Made by a program: the position numbers and the translations under genes. This document shows positions 29,487-41,400 of a stretch of DNA of 64,000 nucleotides, in pieces. The DNA lies in NCBI GenBank assembly GCA_963970005.1, contig CAXAMN010004080.1, positions 8,024-72,023 on the forward strand, given 5' to 3'. Each line of letters begins with the position of its first letter. Position 1 is the stretch's first letter. The notes below the pieces were generated by a model. That model had not been told where the DNA came from. It made no database searches and worked only from the letters and a program-made list of their open reading frames with translations. The stretch comes from Durusdinium trenchii (taxonomy: Eukaryota > Sar > Dinophyceae > Suessiales > Symbiodiniaceae).

Positions 29487-32400
29487 CTGGCTCAGTCCAC
29501 CCCCCTCACATTCCCTCTTATCAACTTACTTGAGGATCTTCCACCTTAATAGTCGGATAGTGGTCATTAGTACGCGAATGAACCCTTGTGGCGGATACAT
29601 TTAGATATGTATATATGTATACGGTATACGATTATTGATGCAGAGTGAACGCAGTTCAAGACTCTACCTCAAAGGCGATGCCATGTCGGGTCAAGATCTC
29701 GAGAGATCACAGCAGCGGCCGGGAAAGCGTGAACATTCGACCCAACCAATCATTCACTTCAACAGCGAATCCTTGTCTTTTGTTGGTTGAGGGCGGTAGA
29801 GAGTGATCAGTATGGCTGCTGTGGTTCCTAGAGCTTTCGTGAAGCTCGACAATGCAACTCAGCATCTTCCTCAAGGAGTCGCCACTCGGAGGCACCGGCC
29901 GGGTGATCAAATCGACCAAATGTGCTCCTGAATGGCAGCAACTTTACATCAATCCTCGGAAGAGGCGAACGAAAGGACTTGGCCTGTTTGACCACTTGGA
30001 TGGCCATCTTGTCTTCAAAATGCCAGCCTGGTCGTTCCGACAGCTGGGGCAAATAAGGAAAAATCGGGTGGCTCTCACTCAAAGGTTCACCAGGCAGCTC
30101 AGTCGGGCACGGTGCATCTTTCACCTTGGTCTTCTTTGACTTGCCCTTGATGAACTCCGTATGGAATTTGATTGACCATGCAGCGGCCGCGGCTCGGCGT
30201 GTCGCGGAGGTGCTTCATGTCCATCAACTTCGTACCCCCATCCACCAGCATGTTCTCGGTGGCAGTCCACCTCAGACTTGTCAAGGGGCGCCTCGGGACT
30301 GACCTCATCCAGGCAGCAGCGAAGGCCAGGGATTTCTGATTCCCGAACGTGGTCTCGGAAGAACTCTTGTCGTAGACGTCCGTCGCGTCCACCACCACAC
30401 ATAGTGGGATCGCATCCATGATGCTATCCACGTAGTGGTTGTCCATGGGCAGACCTTTAAACGAAGTGCTCCTGCAAACAGGCAAAAGCTGCCTTCCTCA
30501 CCTTGCATCCTTGGCATCCCCCAGAATGACCATGTAGGACGACTGGCTGAACACCTTTCGGCATTGGAGCCAAGGACAGATCCGGACTTGGTGACATTCC
30601 CCAGGGAGGAGTCCGTAATCACCAGCACGCCAGCATCTTCCAGCGCCATCGGCCTGAAAGTAAGGCCAAATGCAGAGGTGAGCTTCATCTGCTTGAGAAG
30701 GAGGTCCATCTAAGGCTGTTCACCCTGTAGAGTGCTCAGTGCAAATCCTTGGTCCACTCTGACTTGCGCCACAAGCCACTGAAGTGAGCCGAGAAGGGCT
30801 CTGAGTTGCTTCTGCTCGCCGGGCGTCACGGCACTGTCAGGCTCAGCACGCCTGTGCGTGGGATGGCAGCAGGGCGCACATTCTCATGGTACTCCTTCAT
30901 GGAGACAGTGATGACTCCAGTTGTGGTGTCTTGTGCAATGCGCTTGGCGGAGTAGTTGAAGGTGTCGCGCTCGACGGAGCCAAAACCAAGCACCTTCTCC
31001 AAGGACAGGATGCTGTCACGAGCAACTTTGCTTCCACCGACCAGCAGGTCGTCAACATGTGACAAACAAATGCCAAGCAGCTGCTTGCGCTCAGTGTCCC
31101 AAAGCATCCAGCATGCGGCATCGAGGAAGTTGCGCTCCCATCCAAGCTCTGTCAAGGCTCGGTGAAGTCGAAGGTACCGCTGCCGTGGCGCATCGCTCAA
31201 ACCAAACACACTCTTTTTCACACGCGCCAAGCAGTTGGCGCCAAAAGGAAGCTGAGGTTCACCATGTTGACCACGAGTATTCTCAATGAAGAGCTCTCGC
31301 GTTCCATCCATGTAGGGGTCTCCCTGCAAGAAGGCCGACTTCACGTCGCACGACATCAGCCGCCAACCATGCTTGTCAAAGAGAGAGGCTGTGTAGGTGA
31401 ACACAATGTGCTGGGCCAGCGGGAGGCAGTAGGTGCATCCTCTCGCAAGCTGAAGGACAGAACATCCTTGAAGCCAGGCACAACCAATCTTGCGCTCGGT
31501 TTGATGCCCAGGTTGTTCTCTTTGGCGCGCAAGCCATCGCGCTTGTCCGTGAATACCCAGCGGGGCGTGAGAATCTTGCAGTCCTCACGCTTGTTCTTGA
31601 GCTCTGCTCGGATCTTCTTGGAGGTGTTCTCATCGAGGACCTCAACAGCATCCTTGGTCGCCCAAACACTCCAGCCCGTTTCAGCTGCACCACAGTAGGC
31701 AATCTTCTGCTCAGGCGTCATCGCCCTCCAGTAGTAGTATTCCTTGCGAGCAGCTTGAACAGCAAGGGCTTCATTGTCATCACGGCCGCATGGCCACATC
31801 AGACCAAGACTCTCGCGAGCCTTCCATTCGGAGCGTGAAGGCAGTCCCCAACGTCCATCCCAGGCGCCATGATCATGTACTTGAGCATCAAGAGGATTGG
31901 CACGGTCAACGCAAGCTTCGCAATAAAGCTTGACCAGAGGATGAACATCGTCTCCTTTCTCCAAGATGGACAGGATGTCCTCTTTGCTGACCACAAGAGT
32001 GTCATTGAAATGCGAAGGCTCTTGCGCAGGGCGCTCAAAGGGAGCTTGCTCAGTCGCTTGACTGCGCAGCTCCTCAGTTCCAACGTCAGCAGGACGCTTG
32101 TCCAAGGCGCGAGCTCGTTGAATTTGCTGCTCCAACCGCTGAGGGGCGTGCAGGGTTGGACCACCAGAAGCGGAACTTGCAAGGCCGCCAGCACACATAG
32201 GCGCCGCCAAAGGTGTATGATGGCAGCGGGAGGCGGTTTCGCCTTTGCCTTCATGATCGTTGGCGCCGAAGTCGGTCTGGGCAGTGTTGATGGTGCCACC
32301 GGGCTCGTCGATGATGAAGCCTGACTTGGTTTTGCTTTCAACAACTCGACTGTGGGCTTCAAGACGGCTTTGATCTGGGGCACGGTCATCTTCTCGTTCA

Positions 32401-35400
32401 CGGGAGTGTTGAGCAACGCTGCCAACTTGACCAAATCGGCGCGAAGAGTTGGAAGGCCACCGCGAGGACCGATCAAGGCACGGGCCTGCTGCTCGAGCTT
32501 CTGCTGCCTGCTGCTTCGCTTCTTCGATCGCTGCACTTTTCACACGAGCCGTCAGGCCCTTGGCGGACTTGGCTGCCAGCATACCGGTCAACACAGGATT
32601 GTCCAGGAAGGCCAGACGTAGTCCCACGCGATTGCGAAGCCAAATGCAGTCGGCCATAGCTTGTGAGGTGAAGTTGCCGTGAAGCGTCGCCTTCATCACC
32701 GTCCCTTTGGGCAAAACACCGGCCAGCTCCATGTTCTCGGCCTGCAACTTCCACTGCTTGATAGCGCCGATGGACGGGTACGGCAAAGGCACAAACCGCA
32801 TTGATGGACGCCGCGCAAGCCAAAGCAACACACCCCACAAGTGCCAATTTAGCCGGGCAGCGAGTCTTCCGACCAGGCGACTCCAGCGAAGAGCCGCTCG
32901 ATCTCCTTGATCGCCATCGCGATCGTGGCTCTGGGTCTCGCCCTTTGCTCGGAAGATTCCTCCGAACATCGTCAGCAGCACTGGTAATCGAGCTCGAGGG
33001 GGAGGTCGTCGAAGGTGAAGTCGTCGAAGTAGGCGCTTTCGCACCTGGGGACATTGGCCTGGAAGTTTGAACCAAGCTGCAGGGGTGACGTTCTGCAAGA
33101 CCATGCGCCACACGGCTGGCTCTAACACTTGACTCGGTGAGGTAGTGTTCATGCTCAAATTTCTTGGCGGCTTTAGATGCTGCAAGCTTCACTTTCAACC
33201 GCTGGCGAACCGACAGTTGAACTTCACAAACACCATCAACACCAAGTTTCCTCCACTTTTGCTGAGTCCCCACACCTTCCCATCGAGAAGGCACCAGCTG
33301 CAGCATGTAGTGGCCTGCAGCCAATTGCTTGAGCGCCAGCGCTTGGGACTTCAAGAACTCGAAAACGATGGCGTGGTCGGCAAAGGACATGTGAGCTCCA
33401 ACGCTTTCCAAAAAATCTCTTCCCAATAAGAGGCCAAGGGAGGGAACTTCAACTTCAGAAACCCAAATACAAACCAGTGTGGTGCCCACCATCGCAGGAG
33501 AAGTGCTTCAGCTGCACTTTCAACTGTGTCCTCAACATCTTGGACCAGCTCAGCGCCGATCCCTTCTTCAACTGCTTCCTCCAGCTCTGTTGCCAAGACT
33601 TCCGCCTCGGCTTGAAGGACTTCCTCCAAGGTGTAGTGCTCCTCAGCCTCAGGGTCATCTTTTTCAGGCGGTTCTTCCTGTCGAGGCTGTGGCTTCTTCG
33701 AAGGAAAGGACCTGTCGGACCGGTATAGGTGGCGTGACCCCGGCCAGACCCAAACGAAGACGTCGAGGGAGCTGTCGAGGCGGCATACGAACTCCTGGAT
33801 GAAGGACCTCTGATTTGATGGTGCTGTGAGGACAAAAACTTGTTCATGAGAGGACTGCGGTTTCCATGATGGGATTGCTCATGACCTTGGTGTCGTCGAG
33901 CAAGGGGGTCAGCAACATGCAAATCCCGGAAGAGCCGCAACACTTCAATCTCCGTCTCCTCGTAGCTCTCGCGGCTTTGAAGTGCCGTCTCAAGCAACTG
34001 CAACCTGATTGCATCCAAGCCCAACTTCTGCTTCAAGAACCATCCCAGCTCCGAGCTCGGAAGGGTGACTCCTTCCATCTTCAAATCGGCTACGGCCAAT
34101 CGGAACCGAGTGCAGAACTCGTTGATGCGCTCTCCAGGTCGTCTTTGGAGCTCGAGGTAGAAGGCGTTTCTCTAATCGCCACGCTTGTCCAGCACGGTCT
34201 TGCCGTTGATGGACTCGAGAGCTTTGAGGAGTTTCCTCAAACCTGACAGCGCGTCCTCGTGCACGAGGATGATGACCTCCTCGAGGACTCCTCAGTCTGG
34301 GGATCGACGGCAGTCTCTTCTCGTTGGTATTGCAAGCCCTGAGGCAAAAAATCTTCGCCCCGCTGCCTCACGATTCCCGACTGCCTCAGCAGCCAGCGAG
34401 CTGCAAGGTTGTACTTCTTTGTCCCCTCTCTTCCTCAGCCATCTCGAGGTGGGGCAACTGTCAAAAACAAGGGGCAAAGCGAAGGTCGGCTTTTCGATGT
34501 AGTGAAACTAGCAAAAAGGAGGCCAGAACTATAGGAAGGGCCTCGGTGCAAATTCAACGACCTGCTTCTTCTCTCTGTCTCCGACCTAGCCGACGTGAAC
34601 CGCAAGGATCACCCGGCCACGAAAACAGGGAGGAAGCGCTCAAAGGTCAGGGGGGCGTGCAAAAGAGGTCAAGAGCGGAGTGCGAGCGGCCAGCAGCGCA
34701 ACGGGCCAAAAGCGAGCAAGCAAAATGACCTGGGTCGAGTCTCCGGTGCCACTGATGCAGAGTGAACGCAGTTCAAGACTCTACGAAGCGACCTTTTCGC
34801 CGGACCTCAAAGGCGATGCCATGTCGGGTCAAGATCTCGAGAGATCACAGCAGCGGCCGGGAAAGCGTGAACATCCGACCCAACCAATCACTCACTTCAA
34901 CAATTATTTATGGTATATCATGGTATATCCATCTCCAAATGCGTTCAGTAACCTCCGTCTTCTATGTTTTGGTTTCTTTGCTTGTTTCCTCCCCACCATC
35001 TTTCGTCACTTCCCCAGCCGATCACACAAACCTGATGCATCGTACTCTCCATGTCGAACATGGAAGTGGAAAGCACGGCCGGTTTGTTGATCGGACAAAA
35101 ACGAAGAGCCCAAACCCATCAAACACATTCAAAAACCACTAGTAACAAGGGCATCGCTACTAGTAACAAGGGCATTACTACTACTGGCGAAGCGCCCTAG
35201 GCCATTCCCTTGGCGTTTCGGATGACTGGGAGGGAGCGGAGATGACTCCGAGGGGCCATTCTTGTCCAGGCCCATGAAGGTGTCTCTGAGCGCCTGTTGG
35301 TACAAAGCAACGGGGCAAACGAAGCAAGACACAACCAGCACGAGCGCCGAATAAGACGAATGAGTCGAATGAGTGGCTAAAACTGTAAAGCCTGACATGC

Positions 35401-38400
35401 AGAAGTTTTGAGTCTATTGAACTCGTGTTTGGATCTCTGCCGTGAAGATGGTAGCCTATGGGTTTGAGCCTGCTCAGTCTGCCACAAAAGTAAAGTTGGC
35501 ATGCAAAATCGCACTGCATTCTTTGGAAGAACTTCACAAGGAACCAAGAAGCCCACTCGTCTTCCCTTGGGGAAGGCTCAGCCCAGCCTTGATCTGGTCC
35601 TCATTGAGCTGGCCCGCAATGATGTGCAGAGCTGCCTTCGAAACCAAACAGCTTTCGCCACATCCAAAGACCGCGAAACACCTCTCTAAAATTGGCAGGG
35701 TTGGATACCATCAGTGTGTGGCCTACAAATCAATCGCAAGAGTAGTGCAATGAAGAAACAGGAAAGCCAGACCTGATTGAAAAGTTATGTTTAAAAACGA
35801 TAGGCATCCATAGAAACCATAGGCAACGTGAAGCAGTGAATCTTTCTGCGGAGGACACTGACAGCTCCGTATGCCGGTCATTGAGAGGATTTCAGAGCAC
35901 ATTGCATGGTGGTGGGAAGCAACCTTTCCACCACTCAAGTCACCTTCATCCACCAGCGCCTTCTTGAGCTTGTTCTGGGATCGGAAGCCGCGCAGGTTGT
36001 CCACAAAGTTCGACTGCAACGCCACATGGGAGGCTTTGGGTGCCTGGCGCTGGGAGCGGCAAGAAAACAGCTAACAGTTGTTGCTAAGTCGAGATTCCGC
36101 CACCCAAGGCAGATTCAATCATTTTACAGCAATAAATAAAGCATGTTTGAGTGAAATAAAATAGTATAAAAATAGCGTGGAAATGAATTCACTGCTCTGG
36201 TCCTAGATCGAAACGGGGTCCTCAAAATTGATATCGGGCATTTTGTGGGGGACGATGATGAGCAAAGTCCTCTCAAAACTCCACAGCACACGCACCTTTT
36301 CTTCGTGGTCGAAGCTCAGCCCCCCCAACCCGCCCTCGCGGGGTGGCGCTAGTTGGGGCAGTCTCCTTCCTGTCGTATGGCACCTGCAGTTCCATCTCCT
36401 GGTTCTGCAATTCAAAAGGTGCCGGTGCTCTGATGGATGACCTCAAACACCTCAACCTCCCACCTCCGACCGCGAACACTGACGGCACAGCGGATCTCGA
36501 AAGGTAGGTGCCGGTCAGAGATCAGCCAACGTCAAGAGATTCGCCCTAAAGGACAGAATTGAAATGACAAATGGATTAAACTGTTGTTCTTAAAGGAATA
36601 TGAAAATAATGCAAATTACTACATGCACATATATATATATAATTATGAATATATAGCCGTAAGAGCAGAACCATTTACATGCATAAAAGTTCTCTATAAA
36701 ATTATCATTGTGACTTGAAATCGAGGGCTGCTGCTCCGAACTTACCCATTCCGGCCTGCTCTGAGGCGAAGGAACGCCAAGAGAAGTGAGCTTTCAGAAA
36801 TTCTACATATCACTCACACATCTTCCTCATCTATGCTGTCCCCTGTCTAACAGCCAACGATGACTTGGAGTAGAGGCCTGCAAAGGGCCTTAAGCTAAAG
36901 GATAGATCATATATGATCATATGCATCAGGTGCAGAGGACAGGCCTGTGCACAGTGTGGCCAGAGCCGCCACCTCTTTGAAAAGTTAAAGCTGCAGAGCC
37001 GCCTTAGCACTGCTCTGAATATAGCAATACATCCCTCACACACACGCGCGTTTCGGCGAGTTGTTGATGCAACACAAACTGGCACACTGGTTGGTGCATC
37101 CAAATGCTGCTACCGTCATCGGGTGCAGGTCATCCTTGGCAGCCTCCTGGCAATCCAGCTTTCTTGAGGCTGTCGACGCATGCAATTGCATTCAAACAAT
37201 CACAACGAAAATCTGATGGGATTGGACTATTGGACATCTCTCAAGTTCCACGATCCACATTCCGGAGCCCGAAATCATGGCAAGAATTCGTGTGTTTGCC
37301 CCTTCCCGCTCCTGCTGTGAGGATGATCCCGCTTTCACAAGGTCTACTCGATGCGCCTCTCTCCAACTTGAGAATAGCCTTGGTGTCTTGAAACGACCGA
37401 CCCCAACGAACAACCGCTCCCACAACAATCGTTGAACTCTCCAACCAGTGTCCATTGTCCGGCACAACACGTCGCTCGACCCCTCCACTTCCAACGACCC
37501 CTCCACTTCGCCTGGAGCACCTCATCCCCGGTGGTGCGCCGCTTGGGGGGCACCACAGTGGACACATCAGAATTCACAGGGTGCCAACTACCTCAATGGC
37601 ATGCGGGTGGAAGACTCCGCATTGCGTGCGGATGTGTCTTTGGGTAAGTAGCAACATGAAGACAAAGCAAAGGAGCCTGCAGAATCACCTTTTTGTACAT
37701 CACAACATTTCGGATTTGTATCATCATATTAATGTTTGTCGAGTCAGCATAAGTGGTCATTCGAGTCACGCACTGTCAAGCTGCAGACTTGCAAACAATA
37801 GGGTTGCGTCCAAGACCAAGACACCAAGTGTCAAGGCTTCATCAGACTAGCCAAGATCATTGGAATCATCACTTGGTGTTTGCCAACTCCCCGATCTTCA
37901 ATTTGGGGGTGCATTCCCATCCAACACAGTCGGTGATTGACTAGAAAACGACCAAACCGCCCATAGTGATCATAGTGTCATCACTTGCTCAAACTGCAGG
38001 AAGTGCATACCAGCATCACTACTAGCACTTGAAGGTTGATCCAAGGATCAGTCCGTGCTCATACTGGAGGCCGGGGAGAAGTCGTGCTGTGCGATCTTGC
38101 CAGGAGAGCAGCCCATGGCGCGTCTGAGGCAAAAGGCCCGTCACTTCGCCGCCGTGGCGGCAGACGTCGCTCGAGGCGAGCGGCTAAAACTCAAGGCGAG
38201 CAACGGAAGACCGTGTCCGGTGGAGCTGATCCCAACACACCCGAGGCGACGGGACTAGTAACAAGAATGCTACAAGGAACAAGGGCATTGCTACGAACGT
38301 AGCGTAGCTTCTAGCTACTAGTAGTAAGTAGTAATGCCCTTGTTACTAGTAGCAATGCCCTTGTTGCTGTGTGTTTGGTCAAAGCCTGAAACAAAACAGT

Positions 38401-41400
38401 GGGCATGGTTTGACATGGTTTGACCATCCCCGAAAGGATGTCATCATTTCGCATCAGCATGATGATATCCCAATTTCGCTCACAGCTTCACGACAGGCCA
38501 CGCAGGAGAGACCTCATTCGAGGTGTGATGCATATTATGTCTCCCCAGTGGGTGTGCCTTGTTCTTGATCCACTCGTGGTTCAGGGCTTGTTCGGCTGTG
38601 TAGCGGTCTTTGGGATTCATCTTCAGCAAGTGGCCTCCGAAACGGGCTCTGGAAAGAGGTGGAAGAAAGAGCTGTGGGAGATCCATTCCACAAAGACTCA
38701 TCTTGTTGACTCTTAAAACCTTCAGGGGCTTTCGACTTCACACTGTCACTTTTGCTACCTCTTGGAAATCAGTCCTCTATATGCCTCTATGCCTAAAGAT
38801 CCCTTGTGCCATGCATTATGCATCACAACATATCACAACCAAAAAATGAAGGAACGGCCTCCGCTTTGGCCGGTCTCTCCGCTTCGCCCCCCAAGACGGC
38901 GTGCTTCGGTTCCCTTCGGTGCCCCGGCGGATCAGCGTCTTGGCATCCTCCGAGACGTTCTTCCAGTCCGAGGGATTGAAGTTGAAGTTCCCCAGGCGCA
39001 CCTCGCCGGGCCAAGGGACCGGTGACGGGCGAAGCTCGAAGTGGAGAAGACACAGAAGCCAAAGTGAAGAAGTCAGTGGCTGCTCAGTTGCTGTTTTCTA
39101 CTCCGGGAGGGAGCCGTTCCTGGCCTTCGCCAAGACCTCGGAGTCGGTGTCCCCAAAGAAGGGCGGGTAGCCACAGAGGAGCACCTTAAAAGGTGGAGCA
39201 CTGACCGAGCGGCGCACTGACCGATTTCGTTGGTTTAGCCTTCCCAAACATGAGCATCTGAGAGCTTTGTGCCGAAGCAGGCACCTACTTCTTTCAAGGG
39301 TCCATCGACAAGTTTTGGGTTTCGGGCGATGCCAAAAAGTGGCCAAGTACTTGGCCACGTGCTAATTGACTCCGAACATCTTCACTTCCAAAAGGTGAAC
39401 CTCAAAATTTGACGACCAGCTATATATTTAGGGTGGAGGCCATCGCTACTAGTAACAAAAAGCTACTAGTACCCATTTTCCCGTAGGGGAACTCAATCTC
39501 GACCTCGTCTTGTGGCTTCCCCCCAGTCGACTCCGGAGGCACATACATGATGACTCCGCAGGACCAAAGGTCGCTCAGCTGGTCGTAGTTCCCGGCGAGG
39601 ACCTGCGACCGAACAGTAACACGGATGGTCTGAGAACTTGTCCATTCTTTTCCCCACCGAGGAAGATGATTGAAGAGCAGCAAGTGGACTGGAGAATATC
39701 ATGAAACCACACAAGTCAGGTGGTAAGAACCTTGTACTCGCTGAGCGAGTAGCTTCAGCTGAGTCTCAACCTACTGTCCTATGTGGCACGCCTGATGCGC
39801 TCGTGCTCAACACACAGAGAAAGCCCATGCCTTGAAAAGATCCGTCCGACCGATCGGCCTTCCTTGCGGGAAAAACGGTGCCCACGGAATCGGTGGCGGA
39901 GACAGTCCACTTCTCAGCGGCCACTCTGTCGGACGTGTCACGTCCACGAGGACGTTGCTGTTCTTCCTTTCCACTTAGAGCCCGGGAGAGAACGGTGAAG
40001 AGAACACCCGACACCAACCGCATGTCCCTTGGCTTCGTCGCTGGTGCGGCAACAAGCACCCTCCAAAACATACCGGGCCTGGGGCGCCACGTAGTAGGGC
40101 GTGCCCGCTTTGGTGGCCAGGGGCTGGCGGGCAAGACCAAGCTAGAAGGGGCCACAAGGCATCCACCAACAGGATGGATCGGATGGATTGATCTGAGACA
40201 TCAAAATCCAAGTGGAAATTCACAACAAGGAGCGACAGGCTTTAAGTATCTTTAGGGACTCTTTAGGGACTGCCTAACATCAGGTCCTGCCAACATTCAG
40301 CTGGATGCTTGTTAAAGGCCTTGCCAGGGATGAACTTGCATGACAGCCCGAAGTCGATGATCTTCAAGAAATTCTTCTCGATGGGGTCCTGCCGATCATT
40401 GGAGCACCCTGAGACCTAGAAAAAGGTTGCCAGGTGAAACTCTGGGTGCAGGTGGTCAACCAACAGCAGCAAAGGAGCGTGGTTCACACGTAGTGGGGAT
40501 GGGATGGATGACAAGCTCTACTGGTTAGGGGAGGTCCCGGCAGTCTTGCAATTTCCCACTGCCTTGGTCATGAAGAGGAAGTTCTCAGGCTTCAGATCGC
40601 GATGGCAAACCTGGTTCTCGTGCATGTAGTAGATGGCACCTGAAGCAAGCAAGAGGCCAAGACCCTGCCCACCGCAGAGAAGACATCCATTTCCCTGCCC
40701 TTCCCTTCCCGTCAGAAAACCATGACTCTTCACTGCAGGAAGTCCGGACCAACTGTGTTGATCCGGTGGGAGACATAATCGTTTGGAAAACCGCCCCTTA
40801 GCGAGGTTCCGAAGGATAGATGATCTTAGATGATCTCCTCCACCCCCAAAAAGGAAAACCTCCCCCTCCAGGGGCCCCTGCGGATGATCTGCTGCATCAA
40901 GATGGCCGCTTGCACTTCGGAGAAGTGACCCGATCTCAGCACGAGCGGAACCGGGTTCTTACGGCCGCGAGTGGAACTGCCCGGATGATCAAATGGACAC
41001 GAGCCAAAGCAACCAATTGAGAGAGGAAAGAAAACTCCAAGCCTCAAAGGGCGCAGAATGCCAAAAGTACCCCAATTCCCAGGTTCCAGGCTCGATGATA
41101 CGATCGAAGAGCTCGCCGCCAGAGCACAGTTCCATCACCAAATAGATGTTCCTGTTCCAGTTTCACACGGCCAGAAACACTCAAGCGATCGTTTGACCAT
41201 GTGCCATGCCGATGCGGAGAAAGCGCATCCATTCCCACTGATCTCCTGTGGTCTTCAAAAGATTCGAAGAGCTTGATGATGTTGGGATGATCCATCATCT
41301 TCATAATGGCCTCATGAAGAATGAAGACCCACGACATCACAGCTCAACCCTGCCCGCAAACTGCTGGTGAATCCAAAGGTGTGGAGAAATCCTACTAAGG

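Larger units (their letters stand above)
29636..34902 (-). mobile_element. Ty1/copia-like LTR retrotransposon, decayed coding region
   Basis: A 5,267 bp element in minus orientation. LTRs at 34753-34902 (5') and 29636-29764 (3') start TGTTGAAG and end GCATCA when read along the element. The 5 bp target duplication ATTAT flanks both sides (29631-29635, 34903-34907). Inside are a gag-like region, a retropepsin-like block (LLLGRDFLESVGAH), reverse transcriptase (DVKSAFLQG, HVDDLLVGG) and RNase H (VVVDATDVYDKSSSETT). Coding is broken by several frame changes, so this copy cannot make a full polyprotein. I could not find an integrase. It lies in an intron of the CDPK gene in the same orientation. 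Confidence 0.93.
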
